A model generated the notes under the pieces. The model did not search any database. It was given only the letters and a program-made list of their open reading frames with translations, and was not told the DNA's origin. A DNA stretch of 64,000 bases from Vibrio azureus (GTDB lineage Bacteria; Pseudomonadota; Gammaproteobacteria; Enterobacterales; Vibrionaceae). The stretch is from NCBI RefSeq assembly GCF_002849855.1, contig NZ_CP018617.1, forward strand, positions 1,240,001-1,304,000, in the 5' to 3' direction. Of the stretch, positions 44,993 to 52,827 are shown one piece after another. Each line of letters begins with the position of its first letter. Position 1 is the stretch's first letter. The position numbers were made by a program, and so were the translations under genes.

Positions 44993-46336
44993 TTAATCGT
45001 CTGAACTTGGCTCAACAGGCTTCTTTTTAGGGATAAAGACATTATCACCCACTGCAACATTTTGATAAAAGCCTTTGTCACGTTTGACTGGCTTCTTCGA
45101 TGTTTTCTTCGCCGGAGCTTTTGCTTTATTCGGCGCAGCTTTCTTACCACGGAAGTCTGGTTTACGCGGTTTTAATCCTTTGAACTTACCTTTAAGTCCT
45201 TCAAGTGTCGAAAAACTAAGGTCTTGCTGCAGATAAGCTTCTACACGTTTAAAGCTGTCCCAATCTTTAGGGCCCACCAATGAAATAGCATCGCCTTTAT
45301 TACCCGCTCGTCCCGTTCTTCCGACTCGGTGAACATACTCCTCTGTATGCTTTGGCATATCAAAGTTGATGACATGAGTGACAGTCGAAATATCTAAACC
45401 ACGAGACGCAACATCTGTCGTCACCAATATTTTAAACACGGCACGTTCAAATTGACTCATGATGGTATTGCGTTGAGTCTGATTTAAATTGCCACTCAGA
45501 GCAATAGCCTTGAGTTTCTTCTCATTTAGCTTGGCGGTTAGCCGATCTGTATCATCTCGGGTCGCCGTAAAGATGATCACTTGACGATACTCGGCGTCTT
45601 CAAGCACACGATCCAGAATCGCTTCTTTATGATCTAAGTGGTCACACAGATAAAATGTCTGAGTGATGTCTTTGTGCTCTTCATTAGAAACACCAATTGC
45701 AATACGCTTAGGATCATTGAGCATTTCAGAGGCAATATCGTTGACCTCAGCATGATCTAACGTTGCTGAGAACATCAAGGTTTGACGACGACGATGCTTA
45801 GCCGCTTTATGAATTCGACGCAGTTCCGGAGCAAAGCCTAAATCAAGCATACGATCCGCTTCATCAAGCACCAATGTTTCTAAGCCATCTAGGTACAGAG
45901 AGCGGTGCTCCAAATGGTCAGCCAAACGTCCTGGCGTTGCGACAATAAATTTAGGGTATCGACGCAATGCTTTCACTTGGTCATTAAAGTTTTCACCACC
46001 AAGAATTAATGCAGCCTCGTAAGATAGCCCCATGAGCATAGAACGCAATTCACCATATACTTGCTTCGCTAACTCTCGCGTTGGAGCAAGAATCACAGCC
46101 CTTGGATCTTTCGCAGTAAACGACTTGTTTTTGAGAGATTTATGAAGCATAGGCAATACAAAAGCCAAAGTCTTACCTGAACCCGTTTTAGAAGATGCCA
46201 GTAGATCCTTGCCTGCAATAGCAACGGGGATAGCCTGTTGCTGTATGTCAGTCGCTTTTTTAAAATCGTAATGTTTTAGGTTCTTCAACAATCGGTTGTC
46301 TAGGCCTAGATCTTTAAATTGCAAAGTATTCTCCAA
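44993..46336 (-). CDS. DEAD-box ATP-dependent RNA helicase
   Basis: A 447-residue helicase with every DEAD-box motif in order: the Q motif (FKKATDIQQQAIP), I SSKTGSGKT, Ia PTRELAKQV, II VLDEADRM, III FSATL, IV VIIFTATR, V TTDVASRGLD and VI HRVGRTGRAG. The basic C-terminal tail of about 75 residues (KKAAPNKAKAPAKKTSKKPV) should bind RNA unspecifically. Proteins of this kind rearrange RNA in ribosome assembly or decay. The sequence is closer to the RhlE/SrmB-like group than to DbpA, but I do not assign a symbol. Confidence 0.93.
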   Translation of the reverse strand: MENTLQFKDLGLDNRLLKNLKHYDFKKATDIQQQAIPVAIAGKDLLASSKTGSGKTLAFVLPMLHKSLKNKSFTAKDPRAVILAPTRELAKQVYGELRSMLMGLSYEAALILGGENFNDQVKALRRYPKFIVATPGRLADHLEHRSLYLDGLETLVLDEADRMLDLGFAPELRRIHKAAKHRRRQTLMFSATLDHAEVNDIASEMLNDPKRIAIGVSNEEHKDITQTFYLCDHLDHKEAILDRVLEDAEYRQVIIFTATRDDTDRLTAKLNEKKLKAIALSGNLNQTQRNTIMSQFERAVFKILVTTDVASRGLDISTVTHVINFDMPKHTEEYVHRVGRTGRAGNKGDAISLVGPKDWDSFKRVEAYLQQDLSFSTLEGLKGKFKGLKPRKPDFRGKKAAPNKAKAPAKKTSKKPVKRDKGFYQNVAVGDNVFIPKKKPVEPSSDD

Positions 46337-46840
46337 TCAATAGTCGGTGTCTGAGCGCTGTCCATATCATTTTTACTCTAGGGTCTGCTATTTTCCAGAT
46401 AAACTTGAGTATCCGTAAGGTATCAAAACCTTCGGTAATGGTCATCAAGAGTGCTCAACAGACTCTAGCACAGCACAAAATAAAAGCGCGCTATGATAAC
46501 GCAAACCCTAGGAGTATAGATAGAGATCACACAAACTAAATTGTATTAGAAGGCCGAATATTTACCATTTGGCGTTTACATTAACTACAATTGATACTAA
46601 CTCGTTGATAGTAAAGATATAGAGACACACTACTTATAAGACTGTGTACCGTGAAAAAGTCATTAATTTATAAAAACATACTCAATTGATTCAACCCATG
46701 TATTGGGTTCTCTATGAAATACTTGGTTTTTTTTGACTTTTGCTACATCATATACTGATAGATTCATTCTATACTCGCTCTACTTATGTGAGGATTTTTC
46801 TCACGGTGTAGAACTTTCATTCAAAGCAAGGAGTTCATTT
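46337..46840. promoter_or_regulatory. Divergent region between helicase and lpp
   Basis: About 500 AT-rich bases without a gene. It must contain the helicase promoter and the strong lpp promoter. TATACT occurs at 46751 and 46770 with TTGACT at 46733, but no pair has a canonical spacing, so I mark no exact promoter. Confidence 0.4.
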
Positions 46841-47086
46841 ATGAACAAAACGTTGATTGCAGCTGCAGCTACTTCTGTTTTTCTTCTAGCAGGTTGTGCG
46901 TCTTCTGACGATGCTACAACATCTAAACTAAACGAGCTAAGCAACCAAGTTAGTGAGCTAAGCCAAAACGTTCAATCTCTTCAATCTGACGTACAAAAAT
47001 CAGGTGCAGCAGCAATGGCAGCACAAGAAGAAGCTGAACGCGCTAACGATCGTATCGATAACATCGCTCAGTCTTACACTAAGTAA
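46841..47086 (+). CDS. lpp: Lpp-type major outer-membrane lipoprotein
   Basis: An 81-residue lipoprotein. The ATG at 46841 follows AAGGAG. The signal peptide ends in the lipobox LLAGC (about residues 16-20). The mature part is a heptad coiled coil (LNELSNQVSELSQNVQSLQS) that trimerises, and it ends in a C-terminal lysine (QSYTK), the residue by which Lpp is linked to peptidoglycan. It ties the outer membrane to the wall and is normally one of the most abundant proteins. A terminator follows after 10 bases, typical of a short abundant mRNA. Confidence 0.93.
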   Translation: MNKTLIAAAATSVFLLAGCASSDDATTSKLNELSNQVSELSQNVQSLQSDVQKSGAAAMAAQEEAERANDRIDNIAQSYTK

Positions 47087-47096
47087 GACCGACCTT

Positions 47097-47132
47097 AAAA
47101 TATAACCTTTATTTATCATTAGGTTATATTTT
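47097..47132 (+). terminator. Terminator of lpp
   Basis: A 12-bp AT-rich stem AAAATATAACCT / AGGTTATATTTT with a T-tract, right after the lpp stop. Confidence 0.85.
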
Positions 47133-47154
47133 TATAAGGGTTTAAATGGCGGTG

Positions 47155-47193
47155 AAGTGGCGACGAAGTTTGATGTCGCCACTTTTGTTTTTA
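47155..47193 (+). terminator. Second, GC-richer terminator behind lpp
   Basis: AAGTGGCGAC / GTCGCCACTT with a ten-base loop, followed by TTGTTTTT. The second hairpin within 60 bases gives a tandem stop for a highly expressed gene. Confidence 0.8.
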
Positions 47194-47419
47194 CGGTTGT
47201 ACGACCGCCTCAGAAGTTTAACGCAATATCTCTTTCAGCCTCAGCCAGCCCTAGCTTTAACAACGCTTACATTTCACGTCCGGCTAAACATGCCATAATT
47301 CCTTCCATTGACTTTCAACCTAGTTCTAGCCGAGAAAGTGAAAGGCAGTGAGCGGAACTCCGAGTTATTGGGGTAAAAAGAGAGCCCATTTTGATGGCCA
47401 AACTCTCTGTTATCGTTGA
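47194..47419. other. Spacer at the core/accessory boundary, nothing recognised
   Basis: About 225 bases without a supported gene. To its right the intergenic repeat family of the left three quarters of the window no longer occurs. Confidence 0.4.
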
Positions 47420-48172
47420 TTAATCGTCGATACAGCTGCCTTCAAATGACCAAAACCAGTAGTTCTGATACGGGTCAGCACCCCAGCTATCTTGTATCGC
47501 AATAAAGCGGTTGCCCCAATACTTCACTGAAGAACCTTCAGAGTAGTAGTCGTAAGGTGACCACTCTTGAAGCGATTCGCACTGTTCTTGTAGCCCTGAG
47601 GTTTGATGAGCTTCCCATTGGTCCATAATCTCACCTGATTTAGCATCTACGAGCGTGATAAAATGAGAATGGTGTAGATTGTTCATTTTCACTGCATCGA
47701 TTTTGTAGATAAGGTACGCGATATTCTGTTCATCAAGCCAGATCATAAGTTCAGCGTGAGCATCATTCTCTGAAGGCGCATTAGATGTAAAATCATGATG
47801 AATACCAGTTGCGATTTCAATCGCTTGGTTGACACTGATCATTGGTATTGTCGAGTTCAAATCGTTTTCTATCCCAACGACTACATTGCCGTCTATCGAT
47901 TGAACAAAACCTGTCGCGGAGAGCTCTACTACAACAGATTGGCCATACACAGGAACGCCGTAATGCAACTGCTGTTTACGAACTAACGTTTTTTGGCCAA
48001 TATCCACTTGATTCATGTTTTGATAACTCAGCTCAGTACTTATTGAGGTATAGTGTGATTCACCAGCGATATTGAGTGCTCTAGAGAGATCAGTTTGAGT
48101 GTATTCCACAACTTGAGCTGCCTGTGAAACGAACGCGAAAGGGACAAGCGATAATAAAATGACGTTTCGCAT
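47420..48172 (-). CDS. Stand-alone M4 (thermolysin-type) propeptide: FTP and PepSY domains, no protease
   Basis: A 250-residue exported protein. The ATG at 48172 follows AAAGG and starts a signal peptide (MRNVILLSLVPFAFVSQAAQ). The next 170 residues match the propeptide of vibriolysin-type metalloproteases: an FTP motif (RKQQLHYGVPVYGQSVVVEL, then GFVQSIDGNVV) and a PepSY domain (AELMIWLDEQNIAYLIYKID, TLVDAKSGEIMDQWEAHQ). No HExxH catalytic domain follows. Instead there is a 55-residue aromatic tail with two cysteines (QCESLQEW, GSCIDD). It could be a secreted inhibitor or chaperone for a related protease, or what remains after loss of the enzyme part. Confidence 0.75.
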   Translation of the reverse strand: MRNVILLSLVPFAFVSQAAQVVEYTQTDLSRALNIAGESHYTSISTELSYQNMNQVDIGQKTLVRKQQLHYGVPVYGQSVVVELSATGFVQSIDGNVVVGIENDLNSTIPMISVNQAIEIATGIHHDFTSNAPSENDAHAELMIWLDEQNIAYLIYKIDAVKMNNLHHSHFITLVDAKSGEIMDQWEAHQTSGLQEQCESLQEWSPYDYYSEGSSVKYWGNRFIAIQDSWGADPYQNYWFWSFEGSCIDD

Positions 48173-48884
48173 AATTAACCTTTTACTATGTTTATGTATG
48201 TTCTTGTTTACTTTTGCTGGTCTCATCCCCGCCCACACTTTCAATCAGCGCAAAGGTAAAACATTTGAAAAAAGTTTAATCTCGTCTGTTACGACTGCAA
48301 ATAGTCACCTTACAGAACAGAGTAAACTTTCTGCCTTGTGGCCTCTTTCATAATTTGCTTACCCTACTGGCGCAACAACAATCGAATCGTTAAAAACTCA
48401 TGTAGACTCCAAAACCAGCTGCTATCGCCTCTTACGCCATATATCTCCACCGTCATTAGGCGAGGTTTACAGCGACATGGCTAAAATAGCGTAGATGGTT
48501 TTCTGGCACTTGTTACTAAAACAGCCAAATGAGTAAACAATTACACCTAATGAATCACAGCCCTAACTCACTTCATGTTTGAGCAGCCTATGAAAATACA
48601 GATGGTGGTGGAGGGGATTACCCGGTACTCCAGCCCAAAGATTTATATTCCTCAAACGTCAGCTTGCAAAGCTTAAGTAGGTTTTGTGCAATGAAAGATT
48701 GAAGATCTAAGACTAGGTAAGTAAGCAGCACAACCTAGGTTACGTTGTAACTTGGGTTGAGCTCACTTTGCTTAATCATGCCTGAAAGAGGGCCGCTCAA
48801 CGACTTTACTTAACATAATGTTATTAATGCGTACCGACAGTGTTATAACAAAGCGAAAATGTCCTGTGTAGGCTGTGACGATCT
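48173..48884. other. Long spacer, no gene recognised
   Basis: About 700 bases with short open frames only and no family match. It probably includes the promoter of the M4-propeptide gene and decayed accessory DNA. A stretch GGTGGTGGAGGGGATT near 48603 recalls a tRNA 3' end on the other strand but cannot be folded as one. Confidence 0.4.
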
Positions 48885-48914
48885 CTGGAAACATTATTAA
48901 CCAGAGAATAAAAA

Positions 48915-48938
48915 TGAGGTGCTCATAAGAACACCTCA
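48915..48938 (-). terminator. Terminator of the first SUKH-3-like gene
   Basis: TGAGGTG / CACCTCA with a ten-base loop, followed on the minus transcript by TTTTTATTC. The same hairpin, with one changed base, lies behind the second SUKH-3-like gene at about 58016-58039. Confidence 0.75.
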
Positions 48939-48969
48939 GATATAACTTTACTTGTTGCAACAGACCGAT

Positions 48970-49521
48970 TTAGAGTGGAATAAGACCTAATTCGATGTCA
49001 TACAACCAGGGGGCCGGTGTTTGCCAATTAAAATAAGTGAGCCTTTGCGAGGGTGTTAGTTTGCTTTCAGCACCTTCTGGATAGTTGACACAACAACAAG
49101 GTTCAGGCTTGTCGATCCCGATCATATCCCTCTCCTCGAAAACTATCGCTTCGATAAACTCATCTAAATTTGAGCCTAAAAAGTATAGCTCTCCCTCTAA
49201 GTAATAAAAATCACCATTTTTATCTATATATAAGTAACCTGCAAATTCAGAGTGTTCGCCAATTGGGTAAAAATCTACAGGAAACTTAAAGTCTTCTATA
49301 GCTTCAACAACATATTCTTTTGCAAGATCAAAATCCTTACTCGTTAGAAGTAAAGGTCTCTTATAACCATCGTCATCAATTAAAGTGAGACCATATATGT
49401 TTCTTAGAATGCTTTTGACATTGTCATTGATTGAATACGTTGAATATTCTTCAGGTAATTCAACCATACGCTCACTACTCCAGCCCATGGAGGTTAAATA
49501 CTCTTCAGTTCTTTTTTTCAT
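48970..49521 (-). CDS. SUKH-3-like immunity protein (orphan)
   Basis: A 183-residue cytoplasmic protein. The core FYPIGEHSEFAGYLYIDKNG, DFYYLEGELYFLGSNLDEFI follows the SUKH-3 pattern (x-PIG-x-x-x-x-x-x-GY-x-x-D-x-x-G, then LG-x-NLDEFIE) known for immunity proteins against polymorphic toxins. No toxin gene is next to it. It is bounded by IS6-type end sequence, so it is an orphan immunity gene. It shares MGWSSERMVELPEEYS, SILRNIYGLTLIDD and the C-terminus PAPWLYDIELGLIPL with the copy at 58069-58620, but the central part is different, as expected if specificity diverged. Confidence 0.7.
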   Translation of the reverse strand: MKKRTEEYLTSMGWSSERMVELPEEYSTYSINDNVKSILRNIYGLTLIDDDGYKRPLLLTSKDFDLAKEYVVEAIEDFKFPVDFYPIGEHSEFAGYLYIDKNGDFYYLEGELYFLGSNLDEFIEAIVFEERDMIGIDKPEPCCCVNYPEGAESKLTPSQRLTYFNWQTPAPWLYDIELGLIPL

Positions 49522-49580
49522 TATCTATTACTTCATTTTTTACACCGTCAAATGGGTCAGTTTGATTTTTGGTTACGTAA

Positions 49581-49714
49581 TGATGAGCCGAAACTGAGGG
49601 TACAGGAGAGCTCCGCCTTCCTTAATGAACTCTTCAATATCTTTGGAATTTACGCATGAAAAGAGGTGCTCAGTTAGGCACCTCAGACACATCTTTAATT
49701 TTTGCAACAAGCCC
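49581..49714 (+). mobile_element. IS6-family right-end remnant (copy 1)
   Basis: Begins TGATGAGCCGAAACTGAGGG, contains the end of a transposase frame (LNELFNIFGIYA-stop), the hairpin GAGGTGC / GCACCTC, and ends at the terminal repeat TTTTTGCAACAAGCCC. The rest of the element is missing. Confidence 0.75.
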
Positions 49715-49744
49715 GCTTAAACAATAGATATTATGGGTTAGTAA

Positions 49745-50230
49745 TTAAGATTCATTAGCCAGTAGCCAAGCTCGGAGCAGTTGGGATAGTTGTTCACACT
49801 GTTCATTTGACAGAGGTTCAAGCATCTTTTTTTCATTAACTAAGTGATCCTCTAGAGCTTTATTAACATGGATGGAGCCCTCTGGGGTAAGAACAACACG
49901 ACAGCTTCTTCTATCTTCTGAGTTAGCAATACGTTCAATAAACCCTCTTTGTACAAGTTTTTCAATACGTGTGCTCATAGCACCAGAAGATAACATTAAT
50001 GTTTGATAGAGCTCAGTTGGTGTCATGGGTTCATTGAAGCGCCGAAGTGTAGTTAAGATGTCAAACTCCACTGAACTTAATGAATGTTTTTTAAATGTAG
50101 CATTGATTTTACTATCAAACATTCTACTCATTCGGCTGAGTCGGCCAACTACTGCCATCGGTGAACAATCCAAATCTGGTCTTTGATGATGCCACTGCAC
50201 CAACAAACGGTCGACATGGTCATATTGCAT
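49745..50230 (-). CDS. MarR-family transcriptional regulator
   Basis: A 161-residue winged-helix regulator starting at an ATG behind AGGAG. The MarR core is seen at about 45-125: LSSVEFDILTTLRRFNEPMT, PTELYQTLMLSSGAMSTRIE (recognition helix), KLVQRGFIERIANSEDRRSC (wing with DRR) and LTPEGS. It lies downstream of the NRPS operon on the same strand but is separated from it by a broken IS6 transposase. It may have controlled the EamA exporter or NRPS genes, since MarR proteins often sense the compound an adjacent exporter removes. That link is inference. Confidence 0.9.
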   Translation of the reverse strand: MQYDHVDRLLVQWHHQRPDLDCSPMAVVGRLSRMSRMFDSKINATFKKHSLSSVEFDILTTLRRFNEPMTPTELYQTLMLSSGAMSTRIEKLVQRGFIERIANSEDRRSCRVVLTPEGSIHVNKALEDHLVNEKKMLEPLSNEQCEQLSQLLRAWLLANES

Positions 50231-50339
50231 TTTTACTCCTCATTTGTTTTTACAAAAAGAAACTTGAAAAAAGCTTCTTGGGATGCGGCCTTGCCAAACT
50301 ATCTTGTTTGAAAGATACCTTTCTAAAAGCATGCTTGAT

Positions 50340-50670
50340 TCTATCATCTATATGAGTGTGTGCGGTGGTATGGCCCTATCCTACATAAGAAGTTACGCCG
50401 TTATCAATTCACCCGGACAACTTGATGAAACTTACGTCAGGGTGGAAGGCAAATGGCATTACCTCTATCGAGCCATCAATAAACGCGGGGAAACGGTGGA
50501 TTTTTTCTTCTCTCACAAGCGTAATAAAGAGGCCGCTTATCAATTTCTCAAATGCTGCTTACGTCGCTACAAAGCCCTCAATGAACTCTTCAATATCTTT
50601 GAAAGATACGCATGAAAAGAGGTGCTCAGATAGACACCTCAGACACATATTCAATTTTTGCAACAAGCCC
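50340..50670 (+). pseudogene. Broken IS6-family transposase with right end
   Basis: The frame reads GGMALSY, then jumps to RSYAVINSPGQ and continues with the IS6 DDE-domain stretch LDETYVRVEGKWHYLYRAIN, KRGETVDFFFSHKRNKEAAY, ending NELFNIFERYA-stop. The N-terminal part and the region between LSY and RSYA are deleted. The hairpin GAGGTGC...CACCTC and terminal repeat TTTTTGCAACAAGCCC follow. It is the longest remnant and identifies the source of the other ends as an IS6-family element. It cannot encode an active transposase. Confidence 0.85.
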
Positions 50671-50745
50671 AGAAAAAGTATCTTGAAACCTGAAACACAT
50701 ATTACAAGGTTTTTCTAGCAAATAGTCGTAATAACCTCCCCCAAA

Positions 50746-51630
50746 CTACTCATGTACTATCTCACCAGTTGCTTTTTTTTGGTTAAATGCAACAGCTATC
50801 AATATGAGTAATAATGCTACCCAAGTGTTTAAACCAACATGTTCATGAGCGAAAGCAAAGCCAATCAATACACCGAAGGTTGGGACAAGGTAGTTAGTTA
50901 ATGAAGCAAATACTGGGCCAGCATTTGAGATGAGTATCATATATAGGAAATACACTACTCCTGCACACATTACACCTAGGTAGACGATAGATAAAAATGA
51001 ATCTAAGGTTATATTTCTTGGTATTTGACTACCAGTAAATAGTGAAATCAGTAATATCTGTAAGCTAGCTGAGCCCAATACATTTCTTGCCACAATTAAT
51101 GGGTGCTCATCTCCACATTTAGACAGTAGTAGAAGCGCTACACCAAACGACGCGGAGGCACCAAGGATGGCTGTGGCCCCCCAAAAGTTTAATGAGTTAT
51201 TACCCTCTATAATGCCCGGTGCAAATAGAAACAGTAAGCCGAAGAAACCGACGAAGACGCTAAGAATACTGGCACGAGAAATTTTGTTCCCTGCACTTAG
51301 TAGTGGCGTAAATAAGATGACAAAAAATGGAATGGTGCCAATAAGCACTGAGGCAATGGACGAGGAGACATACTGCTGTCCCCATGGCACTAGCGTAAAT
51401 GGTATTGATGCTTCTAGCAGTCCGATCAGCATGTAGACAATCCAAGAGGTGCCACCCTTGGATTGTACGTTTAGCATCTTACACATAACAAATAGTGTAA
51501 TAAAACCCACGATGGCTCGACCAACGCCAACCAGCTGTGGTGTTAAAGCGGTGAGTGCAATTTTTTGAAATATAAACTGAGAGCCCCAAATTAAACCAAT
51601 GACTGCCAGCAGAAAATATTTGTTCTTCAT
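50746..51630 (-). CDS. EamA/DMT-family permease (drug/metabolite exporter-like)
   Basis: A 294-residue membrane protein with ten hydrophobic helices in two EamA repeats. The N-terminal signature is GLIWGSQFIFQKIALTALTP. The second half contains LGVMCAGVVYFLYMILISNA and FASLTNYLVPTFGVLIGFAF, both typical of the RhaT/YdcZ-like DMT group. It is the last gene of the NRPS operon, starting 17 bases after the preceding stop, so export of the NRPS product or an intermediate is the natural inference. Substrates cannot be read from sequence in this family. Confidence 0.9.
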   Translation of the reverse strand: MKNKYFLLAVIGLIWGSQFIFQKIALTALTPQLVGVGRAIVGFITLFVMCKMLNVQSKGGTSWIVYMLIGLLEASIPFTLVPWGQQYVSSSIASVLIGTIPFFVILFTPLLSAGNKISRASILSVFVGFFGLLFLFAPGIIEGNNSLNFWGATAILGASASFGVALLLLSKCGDEHPLIVARNVLGSASLQILLISLFTGSQIPRNITLDSFLSIVYLGVMCAGVVYFLYMILISNAGPVFASLTNYLVPTFGVLIGFAFAHEHVGLNTWVALLLILIAVAFNQKKATGEIVHE

Positions 51631-51647
51631 GTTTTAAAACCTCCAAG

Positions 51648-52541
51648 CTAGTGATCACGGAAAATTCGGCTGGCATTGATGAGCTTATCCGAGATGCCGT
51701 TACTTCGCAGTGCATGCCAAAGCACAACGGCGTTGATACTAAGTAGAGGGACGCCGATTCTGCTCTCTAATTGTTCTGCGAGGTTCACAAAGCTCATATT
51801 TGTACCACATTGAACGATTGCGTCTAAATTATTGCTTTTCACATCGAGTAAACCCAAGATAGCGCTTTGCTTGAGTGAATCTGGGATATGGGCAATATGT
51901 TGAGTGTTACCACACGCTAAGCCAACATCGGCGACCACGTTGTAACCCAAATCCTGGAACATTTTTTTCGCAGAAGCGTTCCCTTGCGCTTCAAATGGCG
52001 TGATAATTCCAATATTTTTCGCTTGATATTGTTTGAGTGCGAGATCTATGGCTTGATGGCAAGTTGACCAGTCCATATTGGTGGTAGCTATAGTGCTATC
52101 AATGGGCGTAGAGACTTGGTCAATGCCGTATAAGATATGTTCTAAGCTCATGCCCAATATCAGGTGATCGGGGTCCGCAAGCTTGGCTATATTGACTGCG
52201 TCTTGTAACCCAGCTAAGAAGCTAGTTTTATAGCGCTCAATATCTTGTTCACTGTTAATCTCAGGTTTTGGGGTCAGTACATTCGACGTGTGAAAGCCAA
52301 TACCACGCAGTGAATCAACGTTATGGTTATCAATAAGGATGCTCCAGATTTCTTTTTCCATCGTCGTATTGGTGGCAGGAACAATGAGACCAAACTTCTT
52401 ATTGGAATGAAGTGGGTCTGCATGATAAGTACTTCGGTCTATCTCTCCATACTTTTCAATGAACTTACCATTGAAATAAATGCCATCTTTGGTAAAACTT
52501 GGCTTGATGGTGTTGCTTTTTCTCGAGGCTAATTTGTTCAT
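51648..52541 (-). CDS. Asp/Glu racemase-superfamily enzyme (maleate isomerase/arylmalonate decarboxylase-like)
   Basis: A 297-residue enzyme. After an unusual N-terminal extension of about 45 residues it shows the family's opening FGLIVPATNTTMEKEIWSIL. NIGIITPFEAQGN lies in the middle, and the C-terminal catalytic cysteine sits in IVQCGTNMSF. The first catalytic cysteine of maleate isomerases is absent; that position reads LILGMSLEHI. A single late cysteine is the state of arylmalonate decarboxylase, so decarboxylation or racemisation of a malonate-like or amino acid-derived acid is possible. It lies between the NRPS/tautomerase pair and the exporter and probably provides or alters the substrate. 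Confidence 0.8.
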   Translation of the reverse strand: MNKLASRKSNTIKPSFTKDGIYFNGKFIEKYGEIDRSTYHADPLHSNKKFGLIVPATNTTMEKEIWSILIDNHNVDSLRGIGFHTSNVLTPKPEINSEQDIERYKTSFLAGLQDAVNIAKLADPDHLILGMSLEHILYGIDQVSTPIDSTIATTNMDWSTCHQAIDLALKQYQAKNIGIITPFEAQGNASAKKMFQDLGYNVVADVGLACGNTQHIAHIPDSLKQSAILGLLDVKSNNLDAIVQCGTNMSFVNLAEQLESRIGVPLLSINAVVLWHALRSNGISDKLINASRIFRDH

Positions 52542-52590
52542 AATCCGCTCTTAAGATTAAATAGCGTGGTCTTGGACCACGCTGTGTGAA

Positions 52591-52815
52591 TTAGTAGTTG
52601 GGTTTCTTGACTAAGATGTCTTGTCTATCTTCTATATCAGGTTGGTAAACATCTTTATTCCAGAGCTCTTGCTCCACATCCTGCATGGAGACGGAGACAA
52701 CCTCATCTGGGCAGTCAAACCCTGATGAAATGACGTTCGCTATCTTATTGGCAATGCGTTCTTTGTCTTCCCGAGAAATGTGTGAGGGGAAGTGTTTAAT
52801 CAATACATGTGGCAT
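52591..52815 (-). CDS. 4-oxalocrotonate tautomerase-family protein (PptA-like)
   Basis: A 74-residue protein beginning Met-Pro (MPHVLIKHFPSHI), so that removal of Met exposes the catalytic Pro-1 of tautomerases. VVSVSMQDVEQELWNKDVY and a C-terminal VKKPNY match the PptA branch of E. coli rather than classical 4-OT. Such enzymes move protons between keto and enol forms. It starts 12 bases after the NRPS stop, so it is co-translated with it. A role in turning the cyclised glutarimide-type NRPS product between tautomers would make sense but is inference. Confidence 0.85.
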   Translation of the reverse strand: MPHVLIKHFPSHISREDKERIANKIANVISSGFDCPDEVVSVSMQDVEQELWNKDVYQPDIEDRQDILVKKPNY

Positions 52816-52827
52816 GATGTGTCTCTC

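Larger units (their letters stand above)
48885..49716. repeat. Left copy of a ~0.8-kb direct repeat (SUKH-3 gene and IS6 end)
   Basis: Matches 57986-58803 in the same orientation: CTGGAAACATTATTAACCAG at the left, the SUKH-3-like gene, then GATGAGCCGAAACTGAGGGT and the IS6-type right end. Similarity is high at both edges and lower in the middle of the gene. Confidence 0.8.

Noticed and set aside
46733..46776. Sigma-70 promoter of lpp
   Set aside because: TTGACT and two TATACT elements are present, but spacings of 12 and 31 bases are not acceptable.
47157..47351. Plus-strand open frame behind lpp
   Set aside because: It starts within a terminator hairpin, lacks a ribosome site and shows no protein family.
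48590..48660. Possible tRNA or tmRNA 3' end (integration-site remnant)
   Set aside because: Only a CTCCACCACC-like stretch is visible. No acceptor partner, anticodon arm or T-loop consensus can be folded.
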